The translations under genes and the position numbers were made by a program. Below are positions 35,596 to 45,116 of a DNA stretch of 64,000 bases, in pieces. This stretch comes from Lacrimispora defluvii (lineage in GTDB: Bacteria > Bacillota > Clostridia > Lachnospirales > Lachnospiraceae). The stretch covers positions 21,812 to 85,811 of the forward strand of contig JAAOXG010000038.1 of the NCBI GenBank assembly GCA_013036995.1, given 5' to 3'. Positions within the stretch are counted from its first letter, which is position 1. Each line of letters opens with the position of its first letter. The notes beneath the pieces were generated by a model, which was given only the letters and a program-made list of their open reading frames with translations, was not told the origin of the DNA and made no database searches.

Positions 35596-36372
35596 ATGAA
35601 TCAGGTTATAGATCTGCAGATATGGCAAATGCTTGCCGCATATATCTTTGTTCTCATAGTAATGCTGATTGTTAAATTAAAAGGAATTCCAAGAGAAAAG
35701 GAACTGCTCATTTCTTCTGTAAGAATGACCATCCAGCTTATTCTCACCGGGTATCTTCTGATATACCTGTTTGATACCTCTTCTCCTCTCTATACAATCC
35801 TTGTACTAATAGGAATGGAGGTATTCTCTGTTCAAAATATTATAAAGAGAACGAAACGAAAGCTATCCGCAGAGCTGATCCGTATTATTGCATTTTCCAT
35901 GGCTGCAGGCACCATTTCCTGCCTGCTATATTTCCTGCTTGTAGTTGTAAGGATATCTCCCTGGTATCATGCCCGGTATTTCATACCAATTGCTGGTATG
36001 CTGATCGGCAATTCCATGACCGGCATCTCAATCGGCGTTAACCGTTTGTCAGAGGGCATGGAATTGCAGAAAAATATAATTGAAGGAGCTTTGATGTTAG
36101 GTGCAACGCCAAAGATGGCAGCAAAGCAAATCGTCGATCATGCATTTGACTCAGCAATTCTGCCTACCATAAATTCTATGGTTGGAATGGGAATTGTATT
36201 TTTACCGGGAATGATGACTGGTCAGATCTTATCTGGTACCTCACCGGTTACTGCGATTGAATATCAGATAGCAATTATGCTGGGAATCCTGGGCAGCGTT
36301 GCATTATCTGTCATTTTATTTGTGCAATTGGGATATCAGACATTTTTTAATGATCAGAGTCAGTTAAGGTAG
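35596..36372 (+). CDS. fetB: FetB/UPF0014-family ABC permease
   Basis: 258 residues with seven hydrophobic segments and the UPF0014 block AGMLIGNSMTGISIGVNRL followed by EGALMLGATPKMAAKQI. The family is the permease of the FetAB exporter. The 3' end overlaps the convergent ABC gene by 13 nt. PadR control is inferred from operon position. Confidence 0.9.
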   Translation: MNQVIDLQIWQMLAAYIFVLIVMLIVKLKGIPREKELLISSVRMTIQLILTGYLLIYLFDTSSPLYTILVLIGMEVFSVQNIIKRTKRKLSAELIRIIAFSMAAGTISCLLYFLLVVVRISPWYHARYFIPIAGMLIGNSMTGISIGVNRLSEGMELQKNIIEGALMLGATPKMAAKQIVDHAFDSAILPTINSMVGMGIVFLPGMMTGQILSGTSPVTAIEYQIAIMLGILGSVALSVILFVQLGYQTFFNDQSQLR

Positions 36373-38108
36373 CCTCTCTTTCGCCCGCTTAACTTATTAT
36401 GAAAAGAGAAGTATGTTTTTCCCTGCTCCATCAGTTCCTCATGCACACCACGTTCCGTTATTTCACCATTCTCAACTACTAAAATCTGATCAGCATTTTT
36501 AATCGTATGCAGTCTGTGTGCAATCACCAGAAGGGTCTTTCCTTTCACAAGTTCATTGATTGCTTCCTGAATGTAGCGTTCATTGTCACTGTCTACACTG
36601 GCAGTTGCTTCGTCCAGAATTACAATAGGGGTGTCTTTTAAAATAGAACGAGCTATAGATATTCGTTGTTTTTCACCACCAGACAAGGTTGTTCCGCCTT
36701 CCCCCACCTTGGTTTCAAATCCATCAGGTAATTTTATGATAAAGTCATAGCAGCGGGCTTTTTTAGCTGCTTCGTATACCTCTTCTCTGGTGGCCCCGGC
36801 TTTCCCCATTAAAATGTTATTATAAATTGTATCTTCAAACAGGTAAACCCGCTGAAACACCATGCTAATGTGATTCATCAGATTTTCCAGGGAAATCTCT
36901 CTGATATCTTTCCCCTGAATATAAATCGCTCCCGCATTTACATCCCATAATCTTGCCAGCAGATTTGCAATTGTGGATTTTCCAGAACCGCTTGGTCCTA
37001 TAATTGCGGTCATTGAATTTTGTTTCATTGTAAAGCTAATCTGTTTCAGGATCTTTTTATCCCCATAAGAAAATTCCACCCGATCAAAACGAACCGCTTC
37101 CGGTTTCTGATTGTCATAAATAAATCCAGTTTCCTGTTCATCATGCAGTTCCTGTTCTGAAAGAATTTCCTCCATTCTGTCCAGACAGCTGTTCATAATA
37201 TTTAAGCTTGCGGACTCCTCAAACAACGCTTTTAAGGGATTAAACAGTTCAAATACAAACAGTAAGATTCCCAATAGATAGGGCAGGGATAACCTGCCGC
37301 TGCTGTACAGCCACACAGAGCTTCCAAAAATCCCCCCAATTCCAATGGCATAAATGCTGTTCAGCAACAGCATCCAGGGGGCGATCCTCTCTTCAAACGT
37401 TATATTCTTATCTCTTGATTTCCGGAAATTTTCACTCAGTTCTTTTGATTTTTCTCCTAATAAATTATAGCTTTTTATGACTGCAATACCTTCCACAAAG
37501 GTGAGCACAGCCTCAGTCAGCCCCTGGCTCTGATTTTGTCTGATATCCGCCTCTTCTGAAGATACAAGGTTCATTTTTGTGGCCGTAATATAAGCAATTA
37601 CGCTGGTTACAAGCGCAATCAGACCTAATGGCCTGCTGAAAAAGATCAAAAACAGAATCATAATAATGGAGGAAAAAAGATACGTCATAATTTTAGCAAG
37701 CTTCATCATGATATGCTCCTCTACATAAAGCAGATCGGTAGCCAGAACAGAACTGATTTTCCCTATGTTTCCTTCTGTAAAATAACCCATTGGCAATTTT
37801 CTCAGATGATCCCCAAGCTCCAACCGTTTATCTGCAAAAAGCAGATAACCCGCACCGCTTTGCAGCCGGTCACTGATATGATGCAATAAAATCTGCAAAA
37901 GAATTGTAAGTACCATGGCAATTCCGATATCAATACTATCCTTTACTTCCATACTATTGTCATAAAATTTACCAAGGATAAAAAATGAATATGCAATTGG
38001 CATCTTTGCCAGAATTGCCTCCAGCACCGAACATACAAAGGCTGTTATGATCTGTGGTCTGTATGTTCCCGATAATTTCAGAATTCTTGATAACATTTTC
38101 TTTATCAT
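36360..38108 (-). CDS. ABC half-transporter (permease + ATPase), YbtQ/IrtB-like
   Basis: 582 residues from ATG 38108 (GGAGG just upstream, stop/start overlap TGATG with the partner). N-terminal membrane domain (about 1-300, six helices), then the ATPase with GPSGSGKSTIANLL, LSGGEKQRISIAR and VILDEATASVDS. It pairs with the next gene as a heterodimer. Fused-domain pairs next to an AraC regulator resemble the yersiniabactin-type siderophore importers YbtPQ, but drug or peptide export is possible. Confidence 0.88.
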   Translation of the reverse strand: MIKKMLSRILKLSGTYRPQIITAFVCSVLEAILAKMPIAYSFFILGKFYDNSMEVKDSIDIGIAMVLTILLQILLHHISDRLQSGAGYLLFADKRLELGDHLRKLPMGYFTEGNIGKISSVLATDLLYVEEHIMMKLAKIMTYLFSSIIMILFLIFFSRPLGLIALVTSVIAYITATKMNLVSSEEADIRQNQSQGLTEAVLTFVEGIAVIKSYNLLGEKSKELSENFRKSRDKNITFEERIAPWMLLLNSIYAIGIGGIFGSSVWLYSSGRLSLPYLLGILLFVFELFNPLKALFEESASLNIMNSCLDRMEEILSEQELHDEQETGFIYDNQKPEAVRFDRVEFSYGDKKILKQISFTMKQNSMTAIIGPSGSGKSTIANLLARLWDVNAGAIYIQGKDIREISLENLMNHISMVFQRVYLFEDTIYNNILMGKAGATREEVYEAAKKARCYDFIIKLPDGFETKVGEGGTTLSGGEKQRISIARSILKDTPIVILDEATASVDSDNERYIQEAINELVKGKTLLVIAHRLHTIKNADQILVVENGEITERGVHEELMEQGKTYFSFHNKLSGRKRGYLN

Positions 38109-39847
38109 CACGCCTCCTCCTTTCCCAGCTTCCAGTCTGCACTTTTCTGACTGGCATACCATAATTCCTGATATCCGCTGCAGCAGCTTAATAATTCTTC
38201 ATGCGTTCCAACCGCAGATAACTGCCCTTTTTCCATTACGCAGATCTGATCCGCACGGACCACTGACGAAAGCCGGTGAGCGATAACAAGGAGTGTCTTA
38301 TTCTCTACAAGCCTTTCAATCACCTCCTCCATTTTTTCCTCATTTTCCGGATCTGCATATGCCGTTGCCTCATCCAGCACGACGATGGGAGCATCTTTTA
38401 AAATAGCCCTGGCCAGAGTGATTCTCTGTTTTTCTCCCCCTGACAGCTGATTGCCGCAATCGCCGGCCAGGGTATCAAACCCAAGAGGCATCCGATTGAT
38501 GAATTCCATACACTGTGCCTTATGTGCAGCTTCCATTACCTCGTGATCGGATGCATCTGGCTTTCCAACACGAATGTTTTCCATCAGGCTTATGTTAAAC
38601 AGAAAATTATCCTGTGAAACGTAGGAAACCATATCATTTAACGTTTTTAAGCTCAGTTGGGAAATATCCTGTCCTCCAATGCAAATGGCACCCTTTTTTA
38701 CGTCGTAATAATGAACAAACAGCTTTGCCAGAGTACTTTTTCCTGATCCGGACTCCCCTACCAGAGCAGTCATAGTATTTTGTTTCATTTTCAGGTTTAT
38801 ATCCCGTACGACCTCTGTCCCGTCATATCCAAATGTGACATTAATAAACTCCACACCGTAATTATCTCCGTGAAACTCTTTTAACCCAGACTTAAGATCT
38901 TCCTTATCCAAAAGATTTTCCAGTGAAATGATTTTATAGCGGATCTGAGGTGCCAGTGATAAAAATGACATGGTTCGCAAAAGAGGAATTCCAATACTAA
39001 GTGCAAGGCACAAAACTAATATAAATTCTGCCAGACCGCTATATCCGTTCAGTACAAAATATGAACCAAACGGAAGTGTTAGTAAAAGTGTGCTGGGAAT
39101 TAAAACCCCATATCCTGCCATCCACGGCCAGCAGGCACGAAACCATTTTAAAGTGAAATCCCGGTAATTGGTGATTGCCGTCTTATATTTTTCAAAGGAT
39201 TCCCCTCCCTTATTAAAGACCTTAACCACCTCCATGCCATTGATATACTCAATGATGGTATGATTCATAAGCTGAGCTGACTGATAGTAATCTCCCATTC
39301 TTTCCTTACCAATGACATACATAATCATCATGGACAGTATGCCAAGAGGAAGAGAACCAATGGTCAGAAGTGCCAGCTTCCAGTCCACCAGAAACATAAC
39401 AAGATAGATTGTTAAGACCCCCATTACGCTTGATAAGCCTTCCGGAATTCCATGGGCCAGAAGAAGTTCCAGACTGTCAATATCGTCTACGAACATCTTT
39501 TTTAATACTCCCACTCCTCTGCTCTGTATCTCTCCCAGGGGCTGCTTTTCCAGCTTTTCCTGCAGGGAAATACGCAGATTCATTAAGGTTCCATAAGCGG
39601 CCTCATGGGATAATGCCAGACCTTTTCCATAAAAATACCCCTGTAAAATAAGACTGAATAGCACTCCCAGTACCCGGATTAATAAATAACCGGCTGAAAT
39701 ACTCTCCCCATGTATGGCTGGTAAGATAATCTGATAAGTCAGCCAAAATGGAATGATACCAAAGAAAATTGCAGTCAATAAAACAAACACCGATCGTACC
39801 GTTTTTTTATTATTTTCTCTTCCATAATAAAAAAGCTTCTGAAGCAT
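38108..39847 (-). CDS. ABC half-transporter (permease + ATPase), YbtP/IrtA-like
   Basis: 579 residues from ATG 39847 (GGGAG 8 nt upstream). Membrane domain about 1-310, ATPase with GESGSGKSTLAKLF, LSGGEKQRITLAR, VVLDEATAYADP. First gene of the pair; stop and next start share one base. Control probably comes from the AraC gene upstream and the inverted repeat in the leader. Metallophore uptake is a reasonable guess from the arrangement, not demonstrated. Confidence 0.88.
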   Translation of the reverse strand: MLQKLFYYGRENNKKTVRSVFVLLTAIFFGIIPFWLTYQIILPAIHGESISAGYLLIRVLGVLFSLILQGYFYGKGLALSHEAAYGTLMNLRISLQEKLEKQPLGEIQSRGVGVLKKMFVDDIDSLELLLAHGIPEGLSSVMGVLTIYLVMFLVDWKLALLTIGSLPLGILSMMIMYVIGKERMGDYYQSAQLMNHTIIEYINGMEVVKVFNKGGESFEKYKTAITNYRDFTLKWFRACWPWMAGYGVLIPSTLLLTLPFGSYFVLNGYSGLAEFILVLCLALSIGIPLLRTMSFLSLAPQIRYKIISLENLLDKEDLKSGLKEFHGDNYGVEFINVTFGYDGTEVVRDINLKMKQNTMTALVGESGSGKSTLAKLFVHYYDVKKGAICIGGQDISQLSLKTLNDMVSYVSQDNFLFNISLMENIRVGKPDASDHEVMEAAHKAQCMEFINRMPLGFDTLAGDCGNQLSGGEKQRITLARAILKDAPIVVLDEATAYADPENEEKMEEVIERLVENKTLLVIAHRLSSVVRADQICVMEKGQLSAVGTHEELLSCCSGYQELWYASQKSADWKLGKEEA

Positions 39848-39872
39848 AGAATTGTCTCCCTTCATAAAAATA

Positions 39873-39913
39873 GAGTCAGTTAGTATTATCTAACCGACTC
39901 CATTCTAAGACAA
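39873..39913 (-). promoter_or_regulatory. Promoter overlapping an inverted repeat upstream of the ABC pair
   Basis: On the minus strand TTGTCT (39908-39913), 17 nt spacer, GATAAT (39885-39890). The -10 lies in the loop of an 11 bp inverted repeat GAGTCGGTTAG/CTAACTGACTC (39873-39900, one mismatch) followed by TATTTTTA. It may be an operator for a metal-dependent repressor or the AraC protein, or a terminator of the araC gene. Confidence 0.55.
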
Positions 39914-39955
39914 TCCTGTTTCTCCATCTACCCAATATGGGCATCAATACTCACT

Positions 39956-40912
39956 TTAGACATTTTTTTCATCACTGTACCGATACTCACTTGGCAGTAC
40001 TCCATAGATTGCCTTAAAGGTTCTGCTGAAATTACTGGGGTTTTCATACCCCAGGCTCTTACTTATTTCCAATATACTCATATCTGAATGCCTTAAATAT
40101 TCACCAGCCTGATTCATTCGTGCCACTCTTAAAAACTCATAGGGCGGATATTGAAACATGGACTTAAAGCATTGCTTAAAAATGGTTGCTGACAATTCGT
40201 AATTTTTGCACAGTTCTTCTATGGTATAGTGTTTTGATAAATCCATTTCCATCAGGTTTTTTATCATTTTGGTTTTTTCAATCTGCTCTCTGGAAAACAC
40301 CCTTTGCCTGTGTTCAATTCTTACATCTTCATTGATGAGCATATGAAAAAACTCCAACAGCTTCAGTCTTACCATTCCCATCTCATGATTGTAGAGATGG
40401 TGATAAATTTCTTCTGCCACGCGGTGAATCCCCTCCCCGCAGGAAAAAGCTCTTGCTTCTTCTGTTCCAGGCAGTATATGCAGCATATGGCAGACATCTA
40501 AATCAAACTGCCTCTGCCATTGCTCTGCCAGACATTGATCCAATTGATCCGGAAACAATAAGATACTAAATCCCTGCAGTACGTCAGTTGTCATCTTTGA
40601 ATCCAGACTTTTCTTACAGCCATTTAATAGAATCAGATTTCCTGGAGAGGCGTAGCAGAATTCATTTTTGCTTAGCTGGGCCTGGTATACTCCCCTGCGG
40701 TTATATGAAATCTGATACACGGACTCTTTCAGTTTCCATTCCCCCGACCAGACATACCGCTCTTTGAAATCACTCAGTATCATATCAATCCCAGGATACA
40801 GATGATATCGTATCATTCTGCTGCTGGAATGATCGGTATCTATGGAATAGACAGTCTGCTCTTCATTTTCGTGAATAATTCGCAGACCGAAATCCTTATC
40901 AAGTAAATCCAT
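39956..40912 (-). CDS. AraC-family transcriptional regulator (YbtA-like)
   Basis: 318 residues: N-terminal ligand domain (about 1-215) and C-terminal AraC double HTH (IEELCKNYELSATIFKQCFK, then LEISKSLGYENPSNFSRTFK). Lies directly upstream of two ABC half-transporters in the same direction. In known systems such as YbtA the regulator senses the siderophore complex and activates uptake genes; that parallel is inferred. Confidence 0.9.
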   Translation of the reverse strand: MDLLDKDFGLRIIHENEEQTVYSIDTDHSSSRMIRYHLYPGIDMILSDFKERYVWSGEWKLKESVYQISYNRRGVYQAQLSKNEFCYASPGNLILLNGCKKSLDSKMTTDVLQGFSILLFPDQLDQCLAEQWQRQFDLDVCHMLHILPGTEEARAFSCGEGIHRVAEEIYHHLYNHEMGMVRLKLLEFFHMLINEDVRIEHRQRVFSREQIEKTKMIKNLMEMDLSKHYTIEELCKNYELSATIFKQCFKSMFQYPPYEFLRVARMNQAGEYLRHSDMSILEISKSLGYENPSNFSRTFKAIYGVLPSEYRYSDEKNV

Positions 40913-41101
40913 TTTGGCCTCCTATCCAGGTTATTGGCTATTTTATTGCCGTTTCTAATCATCTGACCTGAGGTTTTCCATTTTTTATATCGCAAACCTT
41001 AACAGACTTGCCATTATAACATTTAATTATATTCATAATAAAGTAATATCACCTCAATGTCTAGATAAAAACATGGCGCTCTCCCCTTAGTCAATGAATT
41101 A

Positions 41102-41110
41102 TGTTATACT
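41102..41110 (+). promoter_or_regulatory. Extended -10 promoter of the YARHG lipoprotein gene
   Basis: TGTTATACT at 41102-41110 is an extended -10 (TGnTATACT) without a clear -35, about 90 nt before the lipoprotein start. The remaining 40913-41101 shows no gene. Confidence 0.5.
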
Positions 41111-41198
41111 ATCATCAAAATGCATTAAATAAGAATGGACGATACATCTAACAAGTAAGCCCACTGTTATACAGTGGCTGATCAGAAAGGTGATTTTA

Positions 41199-42182
41199 AT
41201 GAAAAATAAAACAATTCTAATTATTACCTGTATTCTTACCCTGTCTGGCTGTGGGAAAATCAATACCAGCCATTCAGAGAACATAAAAACAGTTCAGACA
41301 AATGAATCAGCTACAGACACAAAAGCAGAAACTGTGAATCAAGCCAGCACGGCTGCGGTTTTACAAACCGAGTCCGAAAATTATGAAGGATACTCTGGTC
41401 TTTGGACAGAAAGCAGTTTCAGTCATGAAGATATCATCTCCTATGGCGGTTTAGAATTTTCCTTTCAGGTCACAGATAAAGCCAGCTTAGACGGCTGCTT
41501 ATTTATGCAACAGGGCACCACCCAGCGTATCGCAGAAATTGATAATATTACCGGTAAGATAACCAATGGAGAATTGAACTATAAATATGACGATGACGGC
41601 TGGGGCGGTTCTGGAATTCTTCATATTACTTTCAGCGATGATAAAGCGATTCAGATTGAGGTGCAAGATTATAAAATGAAAGATACCAATTTATCTGGGT
41701 ATGGATTTTCAGGTGTATATCAGTTGGAGCGCGCGAAACAGAATAAGGAGGAAGATTTATTTGATGTGATGTATGAAAAATATTATTCCCATTGGACGGA
41801 TAGCGAAATGCAAAATGCAATCGCAGAACGAAAAACATACCGTGATCAATGTTCTTTTTATCCAGAAGTATCCGATTATTTAGAAAATGTCCGGGAGGTA
41901 CGGGATATTTCTTCTGTTGTGGAACCCTTATATTTCACAGATTTAAAAATTTACCAAAAACAGGATTTTGATCAGGTTCCTCCATTAATCATACATCTGG
42001 CCAAAAATGAGATTTATGCAAGGCATGGTTATATTTTTAAGAATCAAGATTTAAATAACTACTTTAAAGGACAGATCTGGTACGAACCGTCAATCACACC
42101 TGAAAATTTTAAAGACAGTGTGTTTAACAAAAATGAGCAGGTGAATTTAAAGCTGTTATCCAGTCTGGATACTTACAAATAA
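41199..42182 (+). CDS. Lipoprotein with C-terminal YARHG domain
   Basis: 327 residues from ATG 41199, AAAGGTG 7 nt upstream. Lipobox LSGC with Cys18, then a polar Thr/Ala/Glu-rich linker (20-65), a beta-rich middle part, and a C-terminal YARHG domain with EIYARHGYIFKNQDL. The YARHG domain is extracellular and of unknown function in Clostridia. AT-rich, monocistronic, followed by its own terminator. Confidence 0.88.
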   Translation: MKNKTILIITCILTLSGCGKINTSHSENIKTVQTNESATDTKAETVNQASTAAVLQTESENYEGYSGLWTESSFSHEDIISYGGLEFSFQVTDKASLDGCLFMQQGTTQRIAEIDNITGKITNGELNYKYDDDGWGGSGILHITFSDDKAIQIEVQDYKMKDTNLSGYGFSGVYQLERAKQNKEEDLFDVMYEKYYSHWTDSEMQNAIAERKTYRDQCSFYPEVSDYLENVREVRDISSVVEPLYFTDLKIYQKQDFDQVPPLIIHLAKNEIYARHGYIFKNQDLNNYFKGQIWYEPSITPENFKDSVFNKNEQVNLKLLSSLDTYK

Positions 42183-42193
42183 CAGACTATAAA

Positions 42194-42235
42194 GAAGGGA
42201 AGTGCGGGGTACCAAAACCTATCATACTTCCCTTC
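42194..42235 (+). terminator. Stem-loop after the YARHG lipoprotein gene
   Basis: GAAGGGAAGT (42194-42203) pairs with ACTTCCCTTC (42226-42235); the loop is 22 nt. The following bases are only moderately T-rich. Confidence 0.65.
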
Positions 42236-42283
42236 TCTTATGAAGAATTAATACCAAAACCAGTTAAGCAGGAAGTGGTAAAT

Positions 42284-42739
42284 TTAACGAATTTTAATTT
42301 TTTTACCCCTTCTGATGGAGCCATCACTGTTCCATTCTGTATACACGTAAGGAGCACCATTCGTTGTTCCGTTCTCGGTAAAGTTATAGGTGGCATCATT
42401 ATATGTGTAGAGTCCGGTTACCATTTTCAGGGAATTGGTGTCAAAGTAGTATACATTACCATTGATTTTCATAATTCCACCCTGAAGTTCACCAGTGTCA
42501 GTTGTGAAATACCAGGAATTATCCCTTTGAATCCATCCAGTACGCATAAGCTCATCATTCCCAAAAAAGTACCAATGACCTTTAAAATTGACCCAGTTAT
42601 TTATACAATAATCGCCAGACCCCCATCTATATTTTACCCCCTGTGGAGTGCTTTCGAAACCAGCCGCAAATGCTGACATCGCACTTCCTATAGTTATTGC
42701 CATAGATATTGCTGTAACTATTAAATACTTTTTTTTCAT
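42284..42739 (-). CDS. Small secreted protein with cell-wall-binding-type repeats
   Basis: 151 residues. Signal peptide about 1-26 (cut near AFAA), followed by repeats resembling choline/glucan-binding (CW_binding) units: WVNFKGHWYFFGNDELMRTG, WIQRDNSWYFTTDTGELQGG, IMKINGNVYYFDTNSLKM. No catalytic domain is attached. It probably coats or attaches to the wall. GGAGG precedes ATG 42739. Confidence 0.82.
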   Translation of the reverse strand: MKKKYLIVTAISMAITIGSAMSAFAAGFESTPQGVKYRWGSGDYCINNWVNFKGHWYFFGNDELMRTGWIQRDNSWYFTTDTGELQGGIMKINGNVYYFDTNSLKMVTGLYTYNDATYNFTENGTTNGAPYVYTEWNSDGSIRRGKKIKIR

Positions 42740-42971
42740 AGATTCTGACCTCCTTTTATATATTTATTCTGATCCGGATCTGCCTAGAGTATATATTCAA
42801 TTGTAGGTATAAGTCAATGAAGTTTATTTTTTTGTAAAAATATGTAAATTATTTGTAAGTAATTGACAGTATTTTATTCTGCAATTTGTTTTATTCGCAG
42901 ACTAATACTATTTTTATTTGCCGTCCGTACTTGATTAATGGAATAAAAATACTCGTGGTCATTGATGCCAA

Positions 42972-43766
42972 TTATCTGTTCAGTTTTTTATTTCTTTTTC
43001 TTGTAAAATTAATTATTATATTATAAAACATTCTTCTTGGAAGGAAAACAGATATAAATCGGATTATTTTTGCATCCAAACCAGGCACACTTACTACCCG
43101 TCCCTTCTTTAAATCTCTCATAGCCAGATTAACAATCTCCTCCGGATCCATAAATTTCATAAATCCTTTTTTCTTCTTAACTACATTCATTCCAGCACTT
43201 TCATGAAAATCTGAATCAATAAAGCCAGGGCATACCACCTGCACTTGAATAGCAGTATCGATCAATTCCATATAAAGCCCTTCTGTAAAATTAAGAATAA
43301 ATAATTTAGTTGAAGAATATAGGATGTTTCTTGGCATTACTGCAAAGGCTCCGTCGGAAGAAATATTAATAATAGTTCCCCTGTTTCTGACCATCATTTG
43401 TTTTAATATATGCTGCGTTAGAATAACGACCGTATTCATTTGTAAAAACATAATACCATTCATGTCTTCTTTTGATACTTCTGTAAATACAGGCTTCAAT
43501 CCAAATCCTGCATTGTTAATTAATACTTCAATCTCATCATCCCGGATCTCATTAAGAAGAATATTTAACCCTTCTTCATATGCCAGATCTACAATAACTG
43601 TTTTGACTTTTATGTGATAAGTATTCTCTATATATACTGCATTTGTCCTAATCTTATCTTCCCTTCTGCCTGTAATAATAAGATTGTATCCTTTTTTCCC
43701 ATACTCGTTTGCATACGCCAAACCAAGTCCGCTAGTTGCACCTGTTATTAAAGCCGCATTTTTCAT
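42972..43766 (-). CDS. Short-chain dehydrogenase/reductase
   Basis: 264 residues of the classical SDR family: cofactor motif TGATSGLG (7-14), LINNAGFG, Ser in NISSDGA, catalytic YSSTK near residue 150. C-terminal extension with a hydrophobic stretch and basic tail, as in DltE/YqjQ-like SDRs. Substrate not known. It is 15 nt after a methyltransferase gene and likely in its operon. Confidence 0.9.
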   Translation of the reverse strand: MKNAALITGATSGLGLAYANEYGKKGYNLIITGRREDKIRTNAVYIENTYHIKVKTVIVDLAYEEGLNILLNEIRDDEIEVLINNAGFGLKPVFTEVSKEDMNGIMFLQMNTVVILTQHILKQMMVRNRGTIINISSDGAFAVMPRNILYSSTKLFILNFTEGLYMELIDTAIQVQVVCPGFIDSDFHESAGMNVVKKKKGFMKFMDPEEIVNLAMRDLKKGRVVSVPGLDAKIIRFISVFLPRRMFYNIIINFTRKRNKKLNR

Positions 43767-43781
43767 TGATTCCTCCTGGAT

Positions 43782-44351
43782 TCATTTATTAGATTTTATA
43801 TAAACCGCACTATATGTACCTTTAGACACGTTACAACTTTCTCTGTAAAATCCATTACTTATCATTAATTCTTGTATTTCATTTACAGGCATTCCATCAT
43901 TTTCTCTTTGTGGTTCTTTAATAAATAATTTTCCATTGTTTTTCAGAATCCTAAAAAATTCAATTACGATTCCGTTTCTTAATTTTTGGGGAACTTCGTG
44001 TAATGCGTAAAAAATATATATAATATCATAAGATTCTACATTTAATTGAAGTTCTGGGAGTTGACCTGTTAAAAAATCAACATTATCATATTGTCTCATC
44101 CGCTTTTTTGCTTTTTTCATCCAAAATTCTGATATATCTACACAAGTTAAGTGACCATTTGATTTATAAAGTTTTTTTGCCAAATGTCTGGATCCTGCAC
44201 CTGAACCACTCCCAAAATCCAAAATAGTTTCATTTCCTTCAATACCTAACTGATTAATATGCCTTTTATAAATAAAACTAAATAATCTGTTATTACCCAG
44301 ATCATCTATCAGTCTGTACAATAATGACACTCTTTCATAACCTAAATCCAT
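43782..44351 (-). CDS. Class I SAM-dependent methyltransferase
   Basis: 189 residues with motif I ILDFGSGSGAGSRHLA, motif II CVDISEFWMKKAKKRM and IIYIFYALHEVP. GGGAGG lies 9 nt before ATG 44351. Small-molecule methyltransferase; substrate unknown. First gene of a two-gene unit with the SDR, preceded by a probable TetR operator. Confidence 0.88.
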   Translation of the reverse strand: MDLGYERVSLLYRLIDDLGNNRLFSFIYKRHINQLGIEGNETILDFGSGSGAGSRHLAKKLYKSNGHLTCVDISEFWMKKAKKRMRQYDNVDFLTGQLPELQLNVESYDIIYIFYALHEVPQKLRNGIVIEFFRILKNNGKLFIKEPQRENDGMPVNEIQELMISNGFYRESCNVSKGTYSAVYIKSNK

Positions 44352-44373
44352 TTTAGTTTACCTCCCTGATTTT

Positions 44374-44390
44374 AATGAATTTTATTCATT
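44374..44390. promoter_or_regulatory. Probable TetR operator
   Basis: Perfect palindrome AATGAAT-TTT-ATTCATT between the TetR and methyltransferase genes; a further ATTCATT half-site follows at about 44398. Related TGAATATCAGTCA lies upstream of tetR near 45040. A stem ACCCCGG/CCGGGGT at about 44421-44441 follows the tetR stop but has no U-tract in that direction. Confidence 0.6.
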
Positions 44391-44445
44391 GATACTTATT
44401 CATTCAGTTATAATTTTTTACCCCGGAATTTCACCGGGGTATCTT

Positions 44446-45009
44446 TTATTTCAATAATAACTTGATAATTTTCATTACTTTATCTGCTTTTTCTTCTGGT
44501 GACAGAGAATCATCATTTACGATGGGGGATTGCCCATATACAATAAATCTTGATACACTTTTGGGATCTTCAACCATTAACTGCCCCTTATTGTTAAGAC
44601 GGGCAATAAAATTTTCTAAATATGGTTGAAGCTTATCATTCATTATAATTTCTAACTGCTTGTGAAATAATTGATTCCCATCTTTATGAAAAAAATCGTG
44701 ATACTTTTCTTTGCCTTCATTTCGGATGAAAACATTCACTATTTTTTCATAATATACCTCCGGTGATTCTTCCTCACCTAAAAGAATTTCATTTATGGGA
44801 GAGATACACTCTTCTGCATAAAGAGTTAAGGCATACTCATATAATTCATACTTTGATTTAAAATAGTTATAGCAAAGACCTGGAACAACATTGACTGCTC
44901 TGGCAATATCTTTCATGGAAGTTGCTTCATAACCTTTTTCACAAAATAATCTCATGGCATTATCTGCAATTTCACGCTTACGGACTTCTGGTTCTTTTGA
45001 TATTCTCAT
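44446..45009 (-). CDS. TetR/AcrR-family transcriptional regulator
   Basis: 187 residues. N-terminal HTH about 10-55 (AMRLFCEKGYEATSMKDIARAVNVVPGL, split by the recognition helix) and an all-helical ligand domain. Upstream and co-directional with the methyltransferase-SDR pair, with palindromic sites in both intergenic regions, which points to local repression. Ligand unknown. Confidence 0.92.
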   Translation of the reverse strand: MRISKEPEVRKREIADNAMRLFCEKGYEATSMKDIARAVNVVPGLCYNYFKSKYELYEYALTLYAEECISPINEILLGEEESPEVYYEKIVNVFIRNEGKEKYHDFFHKDGNQLFHKQLEIIMNDKLQPYLENFIARLNNKGQLMVEDPKSVSRFIVYGQSPIVNDDSLSPEEKADKVMKIIKLLLK

Positions 45010-45116
45010 TTTCCGCCTCCTATAATCGCATTATAGCACTCGAATGAATATCAGTCAATGATAGTAATTCAATTATATCACTGCTTACAGCCCCTATGAA
45101 TTTCAGATAAAGACAG

